Below are positions 1-7,315 of a stretch of DNA of 11,034 nucleotides, piece after piece. A program made the position numbers and the translations under genes. The stretch is from Nitrospirota bacterium (GTDB taxonomy: Bacteria; Nitrospirota; Thermodesulfovibrionia; UBA6902; BMS3Bbin08): contig JACQXH010000163.1 of NCBI GenBank assembly GCA_016208845.1, positions 1 to 11,034 of the forward strand, in the 5' to 3' direction. Position 1 is the first letter of the stretch, and every line of letters begins with the position of its first letter. The notes under the pieces were generated by a model, which did not search any database, was not told where the DNA came from, and saw only the letters and a list, made by a program, of their open reading frames with translations.

Positions 1-46
1 TCTTATCGCAGGACCGGTGCTTTATCTTATGTTGAGGTATTTTTGA
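1..46 (+). CDS. cdsA: CdsA, phosphatidate cytidylyltransferase, C-terminal end only (partial)
   Basis: Only the last 14 whole codons are inside the window, read in the frame starting at base 2 and ending at TGA 44–46. The peptide LIAGPVLYLMLRYF is hydrophobic and resembles the short membrane tail that follows the CDP-alcohol signature (…DRIDS) in CdsA proteins. CdsA makes CDP-diacylglycerol from phosphatidate and CTP in the inner membrane. The stop overlaps the TTG start of dxr (TTGA), and cdsA–dxr–rseP is a very common bacterial order, so context carries most of the call. The catalytic signature lies outside the window and cannot be checked. Confidence 0.7.
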   Translation, partial: LIAGPVLYLMLRYF

Positions 47-1206
47 AAAATATCTCTGTTTTAGGGTCTACCGGGTCCATTGGCAAGGCGACTCTCGAGA
101 TCGTCCGGCGATTTCCGCGCCGGTTCAAGGTCGTAGGCCTTGCCGCAAAGAACAATATTGAACTGCTGACAGCCCAAATAAGGACATTCAAACCTGAGAT
201 CGCTGCTGTGCATGATGAATCTGCCGCACGCGAACTCAAAAAGAAAAATCTTCCGGCAGAGATCGTGGGCGGAGAAAAAGGGCTTATCGAAGCAGCAACC
301 CTTGCACAGGCAGAGATCGTTGTTTCAGCCATTGCAGGGTCTGCCGCACTCATACCGACATATGAAGCAGTAAAGGCAGGCAAGACCATTGCCCTTGCCT
401 CGAAAGAAACGCTCGTAATGGCCGGTTCTATAATAATGGCAGAGGCGATGAAGAGAAAGGTCAGGATAATCCCTGTAGACAGCGAGCACAGCGCGGTCTT
501 TCAATGCATTAACGGCCGCAGGATGGATGAGGTCAGCAGAATTATACTCACGGCCTCGGGCGGGCCTTTTCTCAGGGAAAAAAGCTCAGGGCTTAGGGCT
601 GTTACCCCTGCGCAGGCACTTAAACACCCGAACTGGGAAATGGGGAGGAAGATAACGATTGATTCTGCCACACTGATGAACAAGGGGCTGGAGGTGATCG
701 AGGCGTGCTGGCTGTTTAATGTCACGCCTGCCAAGGTTGACGTTCTTATTCATCCTCAGAGCATTGTGCACTCTATGGTTGAATTTATTGACGGAAGTGT
801 TATGGCGCAGATGTCTGTGCCTGACATGAAAGGGCCTATCTGTTACGCGCTCTCTATTCCTGAAAGATGCGGGCCGGTCCTTCCTTCGCTTGATCTATCG
901 GAGACAGGAGAGCTTACATTTGATAAACCTGATACAAAAAGATTTCAATGTCTTGCTCTTGCATACAGTGCGATCAGAACCGGAAAGACAATGCCTTCTG
1001 TGCTCAATGCGGCGAATGAGGTTGCGGTTGAGGCTTTTTTAGACCGGAAAATTAGTTTTACGGAAATTCCCGATATCGTCCTGAATACGATGAAGGGCCA
1101 CAAGGTATCAGCGTGCCGGACCATCAAAGATGTTGTTGAAGCGTCTGATTGGGCTAAGCGGAAGGCTTTGCAGATTGTTGAATCAAGGAGGAATAGGACA
1201 GGGTGA
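43..1206 (+). CDS. dxr: 1-deoxy-D-xylulose 5-phosphate reductoisomerase
   Basis: Cytosolic enzyme (IspC) that converts 1-deoxy-D-xylulose 5-phosphate to 2-C-methyl-D-erythritol 4-phosphate with NADPH and a divalent metal; it is the committed step of the MEP isoprenoid pathway. The 387-aa length is normal. Visible landmarks are the NADPH-binding loop GSTGSIG (residues 8–14), the metal ligands in VDSEHSA (D146, E148), the substrate loop TASGGPF (170–176), the block from HPNW to GLEVIEA (195–221, third metal ligand E217) and the C-terminal LNAANEVAVEAFL (321–333). All expected catalytic positions are present. The start is TTG, with GAGG at 34–37 five bases upstream, and it overlaps the cdsA stop, so the two are probably translationally coupled. 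It provides isoprenoid precursors, including for undecaprenyl phosphate, which fits its envelope-gene neighbours. Confidence 0.97.
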   Translation: MKNISVLGSTGSIGKATLEIVRRFPRRFKVVGLAAKNNIELLTAQIRTFKPEIAAVHDESAARELKKKNLPAEIVGGEKGLIEAATLAQAEIVVSAIAGSAALIPTYEAVKAGKTIALASKETLVMAGSIIMAEAMKRKVRIIPVDSEHSAVFQCINGRRMDEVSRIILTASGGPFLREKSSGLRAVTPAQALKHPNWEMGRKITIDSATLMNKGLEVIEACWLFNVTPAKVDVLIHPQSIVHSMVEFIDGSVMAQMSVPDMKGPICYALSIPERCGPVLPSLDLSETGELTFDKPDTKRFQCLALAYSAIRTGKTMPSVLNAANEVAVEAFLDRKISFTEIPDIVLNTMKGHKVSACRTIKDVVEASDWAKRKALQIVESRRNRTG

Positions 1207-1384
1207 TTTATAAAGGTGTTAAGGATATAATTCATGTAACTACTCAGGTTGTTTAAACTATTAGACTGTAGTCTGTTAGCTAAAAGACTAAACACCTACG
1301 GACTATCTACCTGAATAATTAAATACCTACAGACTATCCACCCTGGTAGTTAAAAATAAATTTAGAAATAAGGAGCTTGTAAAC
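1207..1384. repeat. Intergenic gap with two degenerate 31-bp repeats and an inverted partial copy
   Basis: This 178-bp AT-rich gap between dxr and rseP holds no ORF. Two imperfect copies stand head to tail at about 1291–1321 and 1322–1353, sharing the core ACCTACrGACTATCyACC followed by an AT-rich end. Upstream, about 1234–1280 contains pieces in reverse orientation (TAACTACTCAGG, TAGTCTGT) that could pair with the copies, and AGACTGTAGTCT at 1263–1274 is a small self-complementary hairpin. There is no transposase and no regular spacing of a CRISPR type. It looks like decayed dispersed intergenic repeat sequence; any effect on dxr–rseP transcripts is unknown. Confidence 0.5.
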
Positions 1385-2485
1385 ATGACGACATTCTGGG
1401 CAATAATTCTATTTTTTGGTCTGCTTATATTTATACATGAGCTTGGGCATTTTATTTTCGCAAAGCTTTTAGGGGTAAAGGTTCTCAAGTTTTCCCTCGG
1501 GTTCGGCCCCAAGCTTATAAGCAGGCAGATAGGGGAGACTGAATATATGATTTCAGCAGTGCCCCTTGGAGGCTATGTCAAGCCGCTTGGTGAAGAGATA
1601 GGAGAGGAACTAACAGAGGAAGAAAAACCAAGGGCGATGAACTATCAGCCCGTATGGAAGAGGGCGTTGATCGTTCTTGCAGGCCCGGTCTTTAATCTAC
1701 TGTTGGCCTATATAATCTTTTCTGTTTTTCTGAGCCTCAGTTATCCTGTTGCAATACCGGACCTGGACAGCATTACGACAACTATTGAGGATGTTATGAA
1801 AGACTCTCCTGCGATGAGGGCAGGGTTGAAAAAGGACGACAAGATCATTTCGATCGACGGTATCTCTGTGAATGACTGGGGAGAGATGTCTGAGATCTTG
1901 TCGAAAAATGCCGGTAAGGAGCTTGACCTTAAAGTGAAGCGGGGCGCTGATCTGATAGATATAAAGGTAGTGCCTGAGCCGACAAAGGATAAAGATAATC
2001 AGGGCAGGGAAGTGGTAGTGGGAAGGATAGGTATATCCAAAAAAATGGCGGCAGAAATAATACAGAGCGATAGTCTTATTTCTGCACCGTTCAAAGGCTT
2101 CCAGGCAGTCTATGGCTGGAGCGTCCTTACGGTAAAGGTCATAGGTAAATTACTGACAGGCGCTGTGTCAGCAAAGCAGGTCGGAGGACCGATTCTGATC
2201 ATAGACTCTGCTGCCAAGGCAGCCTCAGCAGGCGTTTTCACTTATTTTAATTTCATTGCCATAATAAGCATCAACCTTGCTGTGTTCAACCTTCTTCCGG
2301 TACCGGTCCTTGACGGAGGCCATCTTGTGTTGTTTTCAATAGAGGCATTGAGAGGCAGACCTCTAAGCGACAAGATATTAAATGTGGTGAACAGGGCCGG
2401 CATTGCGCTATTGATCCTGTTAATAGCATTTGTTTTTTATAATGATATAATGAGGGTAATAGTTCCTTGGATACAGAAGTTCTAA
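1385..2485 (+). CDS. rseP: RseP, site-2 intramembrane zinc metalloprotease (M50)
   Basis: Inner-membrane protease that cuts transmembrane segments, classically anti-sigma factors in envelope stress signalling and remnant signal peptides. The 366-aa protein starts with a membrane helix carrying the zinc motif HELGH (residues 18–22), followed by LAGPVFN (98–104) on a second helix, one PDZ domain at about 130–200 (AGLKKDDKIISIDGI), a GGPI segment (268–271), and the third metal-ligand motif VLDGGH (308–313) in a late helix, with a final hydrophobic helix at 339–351. It has a single PDZ domain, unlike the two of E. coli RseP (about 450 aa), as in many shorter family members. The start is supported by AGGAG at 1371–1375. 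It follows cdsA and dxr as in many genomes. No rseA-like substrate gene is visible here, so its target is not known. Confidence 0.95.
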   Translation: MTTFWAIILFFGLLIFIHELGHFIFAKLLGVKVLKFSLGFGPKLISRQIGETEYMISAVPLGGYVKPLGEEIGEELTEEEKPRAMNYQPVWKRALIVLAGPVFNLLLAYIIFSVFLSLSYPVAIPDLDSITTTIEDVMKDSPAMRAGLKKDDKIISIDGISVNDWGEMSEILSKNAGKELDLKVKRGADLIDIKVVPEPTKDKDNQGREVVVGRIGISKKMAAEIIQSDSLISAPFKGFQAVYGWSVLTVKVIGKLLTGAVSAKQVGGPILIIDSAAKAASAGVFTYFNFIAIISINLAVFNLLPVPVLDGGHLVLFSIEALRGRPLSDKILNVVNRAGIALLILLIAFVFYNDIMRVIVPWIQKF

Positions 2486-2519
2486 TGAAAATTAGCCACG
2501 GATTAACACAGATTTTATG

Positions 2520-2580
2520 TAGGGGTTGGTTGTTAGGGGTTGGTAAAAAAACTAACGCCTAATCCCCAAGCCCTAATCCC
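2520..2580. repeat. Long imperfect hairpin with A6 loop, built from TTAGGGGTTGG-type repeats
   Basis: The left arm holds two direct copies of TAGGGGTTGGT (2520–2530 and 2534–2544). The right arm holds two copies of the complementary type, CCTAATCCCC (2558–2567) and CCCTAATCCC (2571–2580). The arms fold around a loop of six A (2545–2550), beginning with GTTGGT/ACTAAC and continuing through several bulges. No T-run follows, so it is not a classical terminator; it could stabilise the rseP mRNA 3' end or be a dispersed repeat. Confidence 0.5.
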
Positions 2581-2606
2581 AGTTTCTTATTAATCTGTAC
2601 AGATCA

Positions 2607-2641
2607 GCGCCTGCCTGTCCGGTAGGCAGTGCTAATTTTTT
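2607..2641 (+). terminator. Candidate rho-independent terminator after rseP
   Basis: The stem CTGCCT (2611–2616) and AGGCAG (2624–2629) closes a 7-base loop and can be extended outward by GCG/TGC (2607–2609 with 2630–2632) if one C is bulged. It is followed by TAATTTTTT, with the T-run at 2636–2641. It ends just before the Nudix start at 2649, so it would separate the cdsA–dxr–rseP unit from the next operon. The few bases between stem and T-run, and the resemblance of the stem to a common dispersed repeat, lower confidence. Confidence 0.4.
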
Positions 2642-2648
2642 ATAGTCC

Positions 2649-3101
2649 ATGAGAGACAAGAAACCCGCATTAATAAAAAGACAGACTTCTTCAGGAGGCG
2701 TCATATTCCGCCGGCTGAAAGGGAAGATAGAGGTTGCGATCATTGCGGTAAGGGACAGATCAGTATGGTGCCTGCCAAAAGGAGCCATAGACAAAAATGA
2801 GGATTCAAAGGCAGCGGCCTTAAGGGAAGTGAAAGAGGAGACCGGCTTGTCAGGAGAGATAACCGGTGAGATAGGGAAGATTTCATACTGGTATTTTCTG
2901 AAAAACGAAAATGCTAAACTCCATAAAACAGTTTATTTCTTTCTTATGGAATACAGAAGCGGAAGCACTGATGACCATGACAGCGAAGTAGATGCTTCAC
3001 AATGGTTTACAATAGAGGAAGCCCTGGGCAGGCTGTCATATAAAGGTGAGAAAGAGATCCTGCGGAAAGCCAAGGGCATGATAGAGAAGATTGAACCCTG
3101 A
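2649..3101 (+). CDS. Nudix (MutT-like) hydrolase
   Basis: Cytosolic hydrolase of a nucleoside diphosphate linked to another moiety. The 150-aa protein has a complete Nudix box, G45-x5-E51-x7-R59-E60-V-K-E63-E64-T-G-L67, so the metal-binding glutamates are intact. The sequence WCLPKG just before the box and the early SSGGVIFRR strand resemble diadenosine-polyphosphate (Ap4A) hydrolase and MutT-type Nudix proteins, but the substrate cannot be fixed from sequence. No clear Shine–Dalgarno precedes the ATG, which lies only 7 bases after the T-run of a terminator-like stem. It ends 18 bp before the DtxR-type repressor gene, so they may be co-transcribed. The family call is firm; the specificity is open. 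Confidence 0.93.
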   Translation: MRDKKPALIKRQTSSGGVIFRRLKGKIEVAIIAVRDRSVWCLPKGAIDKNEDSKAAALREVKEETGLSGEITGEIGKISYWYFLKNENAKLHKTVYFFLMEYRSGSTDDHDSEVDASQWFTIEEALGRLSYKGEKEILRKAKGMIEKIEP

Positions 3102-3119
3102 TTTATGTTAAAATAAAAA

Positions 3120-3767
3120 ATGTCGAAAAAATTAACAGATGAGATATTAGAGCTGTTATGGTCCATGAAGGAAAAGGGTTCAAAAAGCTATAAGGGCCTG
3201 ATCGACGGCATTGGTGATAAGAACGCCCATGAAGTCATGAAAAAGATGGAAAAGTCCGGCCTGATAGTTATTGAGGATGATTCGGTGGAATTAAAGGATA
3301 AAGGTCTTTCAAGGGCCAGGGACTTAACAAGGAGGCACCGTCTTGCAGAAAGATTATTTCATGATGTGCTCGATGTGGATATGGAAGAGAGCGAGTACAC
3401 TGCATGTGAGATGGAACACTTTTTGTCTCCGACTGTTACAGACAGCGTCTGTTCTTTCCTGGGACACCCTCCGACATGTCCACATGGCAAGCCTATCCCG
3501 CGGGGAGACTGTTGTTCCAAGTACAAGCACACATTCAAACCAATAGTTATGCAGTTAAAAGAGCTGGAGGTCGGCGCTAATGGAAGAATCGTATTTATTG
3601 TGCCTTCTGAAGACTCGAGGCTTGAGCGTCTTTCATCTCTGGGGATCATTGCAGGCAGTACCCTTAAGTTGAAACAAAAAAAACCTTCCTTTGTTGTACA
3701 GGTGGATGAGACCACTCTGGCACTCGATTCTGCTATCGCCGACGGGATCTATGTCAAGCAGTTATGA
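3120..3767 (+). CDS. DtxR/IdeR-family metal-dependent repressor with C-terminal FeoA-like domain
   Basis: Cytosolic transcriptional repressor that binds DNA when loaded with Fe2+ or a related metal. The 215-aa protein has an N-terminal winged helix (about 3–65), a metal-binding and dimerisation domain (about 66–140), and an SH3-like FeoA domain (about 145–215). The block RRHRLAERLF (71–80) supplies H73 and E77, equivalent to DtxR H79 and E83. ACEMEH (95–100) supplies C96, E99 and H100, equivalent to DtxR C102, E105 and H106. E92 stands where DtxR has H98. The Cys at 96 favours an iron-type rather than a MntR-type site. A CPHGKPIPRGDCC segment (120–132) follows. An in-frame TAA at 3114 makes 3120 the earliest ATG, although no Shine–Dalgarno is visible. 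Its stop overlaps the carbamoyltransferase start by 4 nt (ATGA), implying coupled expression. No operator was identified. Confidence 0.9.
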   Translation: MSKKLTDEILELLWSMKEKGSKSYKGLIDGIGDKNAHEVMKKMEKSGLIVIEDDSVELKDKGLSRARDLTRRHRLAERLFHDVLDVDMEESEYTACEMEHFLSPTVTDSVCSFLGHPPTCPHGKPIPRGDCCSKYKHTFKPIVMQLKELEVGANGRIVFIVPSEDSRLERLSSLGIIAGSTLKLKQKKPSFVVQVDETTLALDSAIADGIYVKQL

Positions 3768-5581
3768 ACATTCTTGGGATTTCCGCATTCTATCATGACA
3801 GCGCTGCATGCCTTGTACAGGACGGCAAAATAATTTCAGCGGCCCAGGAGGAGCGCTTTACAAGGAAAAAACACGATTCTTCTTTTCCTGAACATTCCAT
3901 TCAGTATTGTCTTAATAAGAGCAATTTAACCAGAGATTCTATTGACTTTGTTGCTTTCTATGAAAAGCCCTTCCTTAAGTTTGAACGCATACTGCAAACT
4001 TATCTTGCATATGCTCCTGCCGGCATAAGGTCATTTTTAAAGGCAGCCCCTGTCTGGATGAAGCAGAAGCTCTGGATGAGGGATCTAATCAAAAAGGAGC
4101 TCGGATATGAAGGCAAAATAATTTTCATTGAGCATCATGCATCGCATGCTGCTGCTGCTTTCTTCCCTTCACCTTTTCAGGAAGCTGCGTTTCTTACGAT
4201 GGACGGCGTAGGAGAGTGGGCGACAACGAGCTACGGAACAGGCAGAGACAATGAGATACGCATTCAGGCGGAAATACATTTTCCCCATTCCCTTGGGCTG
4301 CTCTATTCTGCGTTTACTTATTACACAGGGTTTAAAGTGAATTCCGGAGAATATAAAGTAATGGGCCTTGCTCCATATGGTGAGCCCAGATATAAAGATC
4401 TTATTCTTTCAGAGCTTATGGATTTGAAAGAGGATGGCTCTTTTAAGATGAATATGAAGTATTTCGATTATTGCGCCGGCCTGACAATGACCAATGCGAG
4501 ATTTGATAAATTGTTCGGCGGCCCTCCCCGCAGCCCGGAATCTCCTTTGACTCAGCGTGATATGGATCTGGCGCGATCTGTTCAGGAAGTGACCGAGGAG
4601 GTAATGATGCGCATGGCCGGACACGTTCATAAGGAGACGGGCAGCAAAAATCTATGCCTGGCCGGAGGCGTGGCGCTTAATTGTGTCGGCAATGGAAGGA
4701 TATTGCGCGAAGGGCCTTTTGATAATATATGGATACAGCCTGCGGCAGGAGATGCAGGCAATGCACTGGGGGCAGCTCTTTTTGTCTGGTATCAGTACTC
4801 AGGAAATAAACGGAAAGCTGACGGCAAAAGGGATTCTCAGCATGGCTCATATCTCGGGACGGAATATGAGAACACATATATTTCCGATTTTCTGAAAAAG
4901 AAAAATATTCCTTATCTTGAATTAAGGGATGGGGATATCCCTGAAAGAATCGCGGACCTGATAAATGAACAAAAGGTGATCGGATGGTTTCAGGGACGGA
5001 TGGAATTCGGCCCCAGGGCCCTTGGAAACCGCTCCATTATCGGAGATGCCCGTTCCCCTGAGATGCAGGAGAAGATGAATCTCAAGATCAAGTTCCGCGA
5101 GAGCTTCCGGCCCTTTGCTCCGTCAGTGACAGCAGAAAGAGTATCGGATTTTTTTGAAATTAACAGTGAAAGTCCGTATATGCTTCTTGTCGCGCCGGTG
5201 AAAAAGGGGCTTTGCCGCGAAATGTCCTCTGAAGAAGAACGGTTTTTTGGCCTTGATAAACTGCACGTTAAGCGGTCAGTTATCCCTGCGGTCACTCATA
5301 TAGATTATTCGGCCAGGATCCAGACAGTTAACAAGGGTGATAATCCGTTATATTATCGCATGATCGAGAAATTCGATGAGAAGTATGGCTGTCCCGTTAT
5401 TATTAATACTTCGTTCAATGTCAGGGGGGAGCCGATCGTCTGCTCTCCTGAGGATGCTTACCTGTGTTTTATGAGGACCAATATGGACTATCTGATCATG
5501 GGGAACTTTTTACTGGAAAAGGCAGCCCAAAAACCCCTGGACAAGGACGTTGACTGGCTAAAGGAATTTGAGCTTGATTAA
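3764..5581 (+). CDS. NodU/CmcH-family O-carbamoyltransferase (SxtI-like)
   Basis: Transfers a carbamoyl group from carbamoyl phosphate, through carbamoyl-adenylate, to a hydroxyl group of an acceptor; the studied relatives are NodU, CmcH, TobZ and SxtI. The 605 aa span both family domains. The N-terminal Kae1/ASKHA-like domain shows NILGISAFYHDSAACL (2–17), the metal motif HHASHA (124–129), DGVGEW (147–152), GEYKVMGLAPYG (195–206), LAGGVALNCVGNGR (299–312) and GDAGNALGAA (329–338). The C-terminal carbamoyltransferase domain shows GRMEFGPRALGNRSI (411–425), FRPFAPSV (448–455) and NTSFNVRGEP (548–557). All hallmark motifs look intact. It starts within the stop of the DtxR-type gene and is followed 29 bp later by an SGNH-like gene, then by sxtJ-like and DUF5989 genes. 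The acceptor is unknown; the membrane partners suggest an envelope or exported glycan or lipid. Confidence 0.95.
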   Translation: MNILGISAFYHDSAACLVQDGKIISAAQEERFTRKKHDSSFPEHSIQYCLNKSNLTRDSIDFVAFYEKPFLKFERILQTYLAYAPAGIRSFLKAAPVWMKQKLWMRDLIKKELGYEGKIIFIEHHASHAAAAFFPSPFQEAAFLTMDGVGEWATTSYGTGRDNEIRIQAEIHFPHSLGLLYSAFTYYTGFKVNSGEYKVMGLAPYGEPRYKDLILSELMDLKEDGSFKMNMKYFDYCAGLTMTNARFDKLFGGPPRSPESPLTQRDMDLARSVQEVTEEVMMRMAGHVHKETGSKNLCLAGGVALNCVGNGRILREGPFDNIWIQPAAGDAGNALGAALFVWYQYSGNKRKADGKRDSQHGSYLGTEYENTYISDFLKKKNIPYLELRDGDIPERIADLINEQKVIGWFQGRMEFGPRALGNRSIIGDARSPEMQEKMNLKIKFRESFRPFAPSVTAERVSDFFEINSESPYMLLVAPVKKGLCREMSSEEERFFGLDKLHVKRSVIPAVTHIDYSARIQTVNKGDNPLYYRMIEKFDEKYGCPVIINTSFNVRGEPIVCSPEDAYLCFMRTNMDYLIMGNFLLEKAAQKPLDKDVDWLKEFELD

Positions 5582-5610
5582 ATTCAAGAGAAGGATCATA
5601 AGCGGACGTT

Positions 5611-6726
5611 ATGTTTCTGAGTAAATTTATTGTCCGGTCCGGCAAGAAGATGTTGTTCATGTTGTATCTGACGGTAATGGTCTTCATCCTTCTGGAAATA
5701 GCGGTGAGGATATGGGGATATTCCAAGCAGTATATTTATGATCCGATCTATATGCCGTTTGAAAAGACAAATGAGATCCCTTATGTTCATAAACCGAATT
5801 TAAAAAACGCGCGTGGACAGGGGCTCTCTATCGTTAATACGGACAGTTTAGGCCTGCGTTCAAAGACATCAGGCGATCAATATGGCCCGAAGCGATCTGA
5901 TGAATATAGAATTGCCATTGTCGGTGATTCAGTGACATTTGGAGTTGGGATAAAGAGGGCTGAGGATACCTTCCCTCAGGTTGTGGAGGACCTTTTGAAT
6001 GGAAAGCAGCAAAATTACAGGGTCAAAGTATTTAATTATGCGGCAGCAGCATATAGTGTGAAAGAGATGGCCTTAACGCTTAAATACAGGATGCTGGATG
6101 TACAGCCCGATTTGGTCGTTATGGCCATGATTCCAGGTGATTTGCTACTGTCAAGGACTCCTTCCATCGATAGCTGGGGATATCAGAGTAATTATCACCT
6201 GTCCGCATATGTGCCAAGGGAATCTATTGTTAAACACATGTTGCGAAAACTGCATCTGGCATATTTCCTCAGAGATGTTTACGCTGAACCCTGCTGGATG
6301 AAACGATTGAGTTTTAAGTTAATTAATGTCAGATGCGGCAATAAATCAGCTGCTGAATCAAAGATCATTGTGCCGGAATCATATAATTATATCGAGCAGT
6401 TCAGGGCTACTGCACAAGAGAATAATTTGCCTTATGCCGTTGCTCTGATGGAGATATGGGGCAGAAAAGAGTTATGGGGAGGAGTGCCGGAACAGCTTGA
6501 TAAGGACAAGATAGCATATGTTGACCTTACGCCAGTTTATAATAAGCTTATAGGAGACGACTTTCCTCCTGAGCATTTGATGGCGAGCAGGTTCGACAGG
6601 CATCCTTCCAGCATTGTTCATCAGGAGATTGGTAAGGAACTTGCCGATTATATATTGCAAAAGATGCCGTTGAATTCCAATAAAAAGCAGTTAACCGCGG
6701 AGACAAAGAGGCATGGAGGTAAATAA
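5611..6726 (+). CDS. Membrane-anchored SGNH/GDSL-hydrolase-like protein
   Basis: The 371-aa protein has one N-terminal membrane helix (about 14–33) after a basic start, giving a probable N-in anchor with the rest periplasmic. Block I is GDSVTFG (105–111) with nucleophile S107. The C-terminal FDRHPSS (328–334) supplies the Asp and His (D329, H331). Block II (NYAAAAYS, 142–149) has Ala where the oxyanion Gly is usual, and block III (IPGDLL, 174–179) has Gly where the GxND Asn is usual, so the oxyanion hole is atypical. SGNH proteins of this layout act as esterases or O-acyl-modifying enzymes on envelope glycans, but the substrate here is unknown. It lies 29 bp after the carbamoyltransferase gene and before the sxtJ-like gene, suggesting joint action on one product. 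AAGGA at about 5591–5595 is rather far from the ATG, so the start is not certain. Confidence 0.85.
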   Translation: MFLSKFIVRSGKKMLFMLYLTVMVFILLEIAVRIWGYSKQYIYDPIYMPFEKTNEIPYVHKPNLKNARGQGLSIVNTDSLGLRSKTSGDQYGPKRSDEYRIAIVGDSVTFGVGIKRAEDTFPQVVEDLLNGKQQNYRVKVFNYAAAAYSVKEMALTLKYRMLDVQPDLVVMAMIPGDLLLSRTPSIDSWGYQSNYHLSAYVPRESIVKHMLRKLHLAYFLRDVYAEPCWMKRLSFKLINVRCGNKSAAESKIIVPESYNYIEQFRATAQENNLPYAVALMEIWGRKELWGGVPEQLDKDKIAYVDLTPVYNKLIGDDFPPEHLMASRFDRHPSSIVHQEIGKELADYILQKMPLNSNKKQLTAETKRHGGK

Positions 6727-6730
6727 TAAA

Positions 6731-6765
6731 TGAGAAGTGAGAAATGAGAAGTGAGAAATGAGAAA
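6731..6765. repeat. Tandem heptanucleotide repeat TGAGAAR x5
   Basis: Five perfect 7-bp units with one alternating base: TGAGAAG, TGAGAAA, TGAGAAG, TGAGAAA, TGAGAAA. They begin 4 bp after the SGNH-like stop codon, within the 136-bp gap before the sxtJ-like gene. The rest of the gap is AT-rich without a clear promoter or terminator. Such simple repeats can change copy number by slippage; being outside coding sequence, any effect would be on spacing or mRNA. Confidence 0.85.
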
Positions 6766-6862
6766 TAAAAGACAAAAGATTTTTTTCCAATTCCCTGTTT
6801 TTCATTTAGTTATCTGTGCCCTGTGGTAAATGAACTGCCGTTTTTAGGATAATAGGTTATCG

Positions 6863-7282
6863 ATGATGATTATAGAAGATATAAAAAAAATAAAAAGCGG
6901 CAAAAAAGAACTCAGGGAATTCGGCCTGATAGTGGGGCTCGTATTGGGCCTTCTGGGCGGATTATTATGGTGGCGGGGAAGAGACATTTATCCCTTTTTC
7001 CTGACTGTTTCCGTAGCGCTGATCTTATCTGGACTGATTGTTCCGGCAGCGCTCAAGCCATTACAGAAAATATGGATGACCGCGGCAGTAATCCTGGGAT
7101 GGGTGATGACGAGGCTGATATTGATTATTCTCTTCTATTTAGTATTGACTCCCATCGGTCTTCTGGGCAGGCTGTTGGGAAAAAGTTTTCTGGACAGCAA
7201 ATTCAGGACTTCTTCAACCAGTTACTGGATACCAAAAGCAGAGAAGGAAACTGAAAAGAGTGAATATGAAAAACAGTTTTAA
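6863..7282 (+). CDS. SxtJ-family membrane protein
   Basis: Small integral membrane protein of 139 aa, similar in length and pattern to SxtJ of saxitoxin operons, a family of unknown biochemical function. After a short basic amphipathic start with the typical ELREFG segment (16–21), hydrophobic helices lie at about 21–37, 44–64 and 70–100. The family-like segment LTPIGLLGRLLGKSF (95–109) and the motif SYWIPK (120–125) follow. The tail is charged. The gene sits between the SGNH-like and DUF5989 genes downstream of a carbamoyltransferase, the arrangement in which this family is usually met, and this context supports the call. It is probably an accessory or anchoring subunit for carbamoyltransferase-linked modification at the inner membrane; that is inference. 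ATG codons at 6863 and 6866 are both possible starts, with weak AGG-type sequence upstream. Confidence 0.85.
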   Translation: MMIIEDIKKIKSGKKELREFGLIVGLVLGLLGGLLWWRGRDIYPFFLTVSVALILSGLIVPAALKPLQKIWMTAAVILGWVMTRLILIILFYLVLTPIGLLGRLLGKSFLDSKFRTSSTSYWIPKAEKETEKSEYEKQF

Positions 7283-7302
7283 ATAATATCACTCATGATC
7301 GC

Positions 7303-7309
7303 GAGGTGA
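7303..7309 (+). promoter_or_regulatory. Strong Shine–Dalgarno for the DUF5989 gene
   Basis: GAGGTGA stands six bases before the ATG at 7316. It is the best ribosome-binding site in the window and fixes the start of this miniprotein against the overlapping reading frame that begins at 7306. Confidence 0.8.
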
Positions 7310-7315
7310 ACATTA

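Noticed and set aside
27..389. 120-aa minus-strand ORF
   Set aside because: It lies antisense to dxr, whose NADPH-binding and catalytic motifs are clear; composition is Ser/Ala rich, as expected from a shadow frame.
1291..1353. Two 31-bp repeats considered as a CRISPR fragment
   Set aside because: The copies are directly adjacent without spacers, imperfect, and no cas gene is near.
3091..3114. TTGAAC … TAAAAT as a promoter for the DtxR-type gene
   Set aside because: The spacer is only 12 bases, too short for a sigma-70 promoter, and the gene is only 18 bp behind the Nudix gene.
3764..7282. A saxitoxin-type biosynthetic cluster
   Set aside because: Only the I/J/K-like trio is present; none of the polyketide, amidinotransferase or other toxin pathway genes is in the window, and such trios occur in many non-toxic bacteria.
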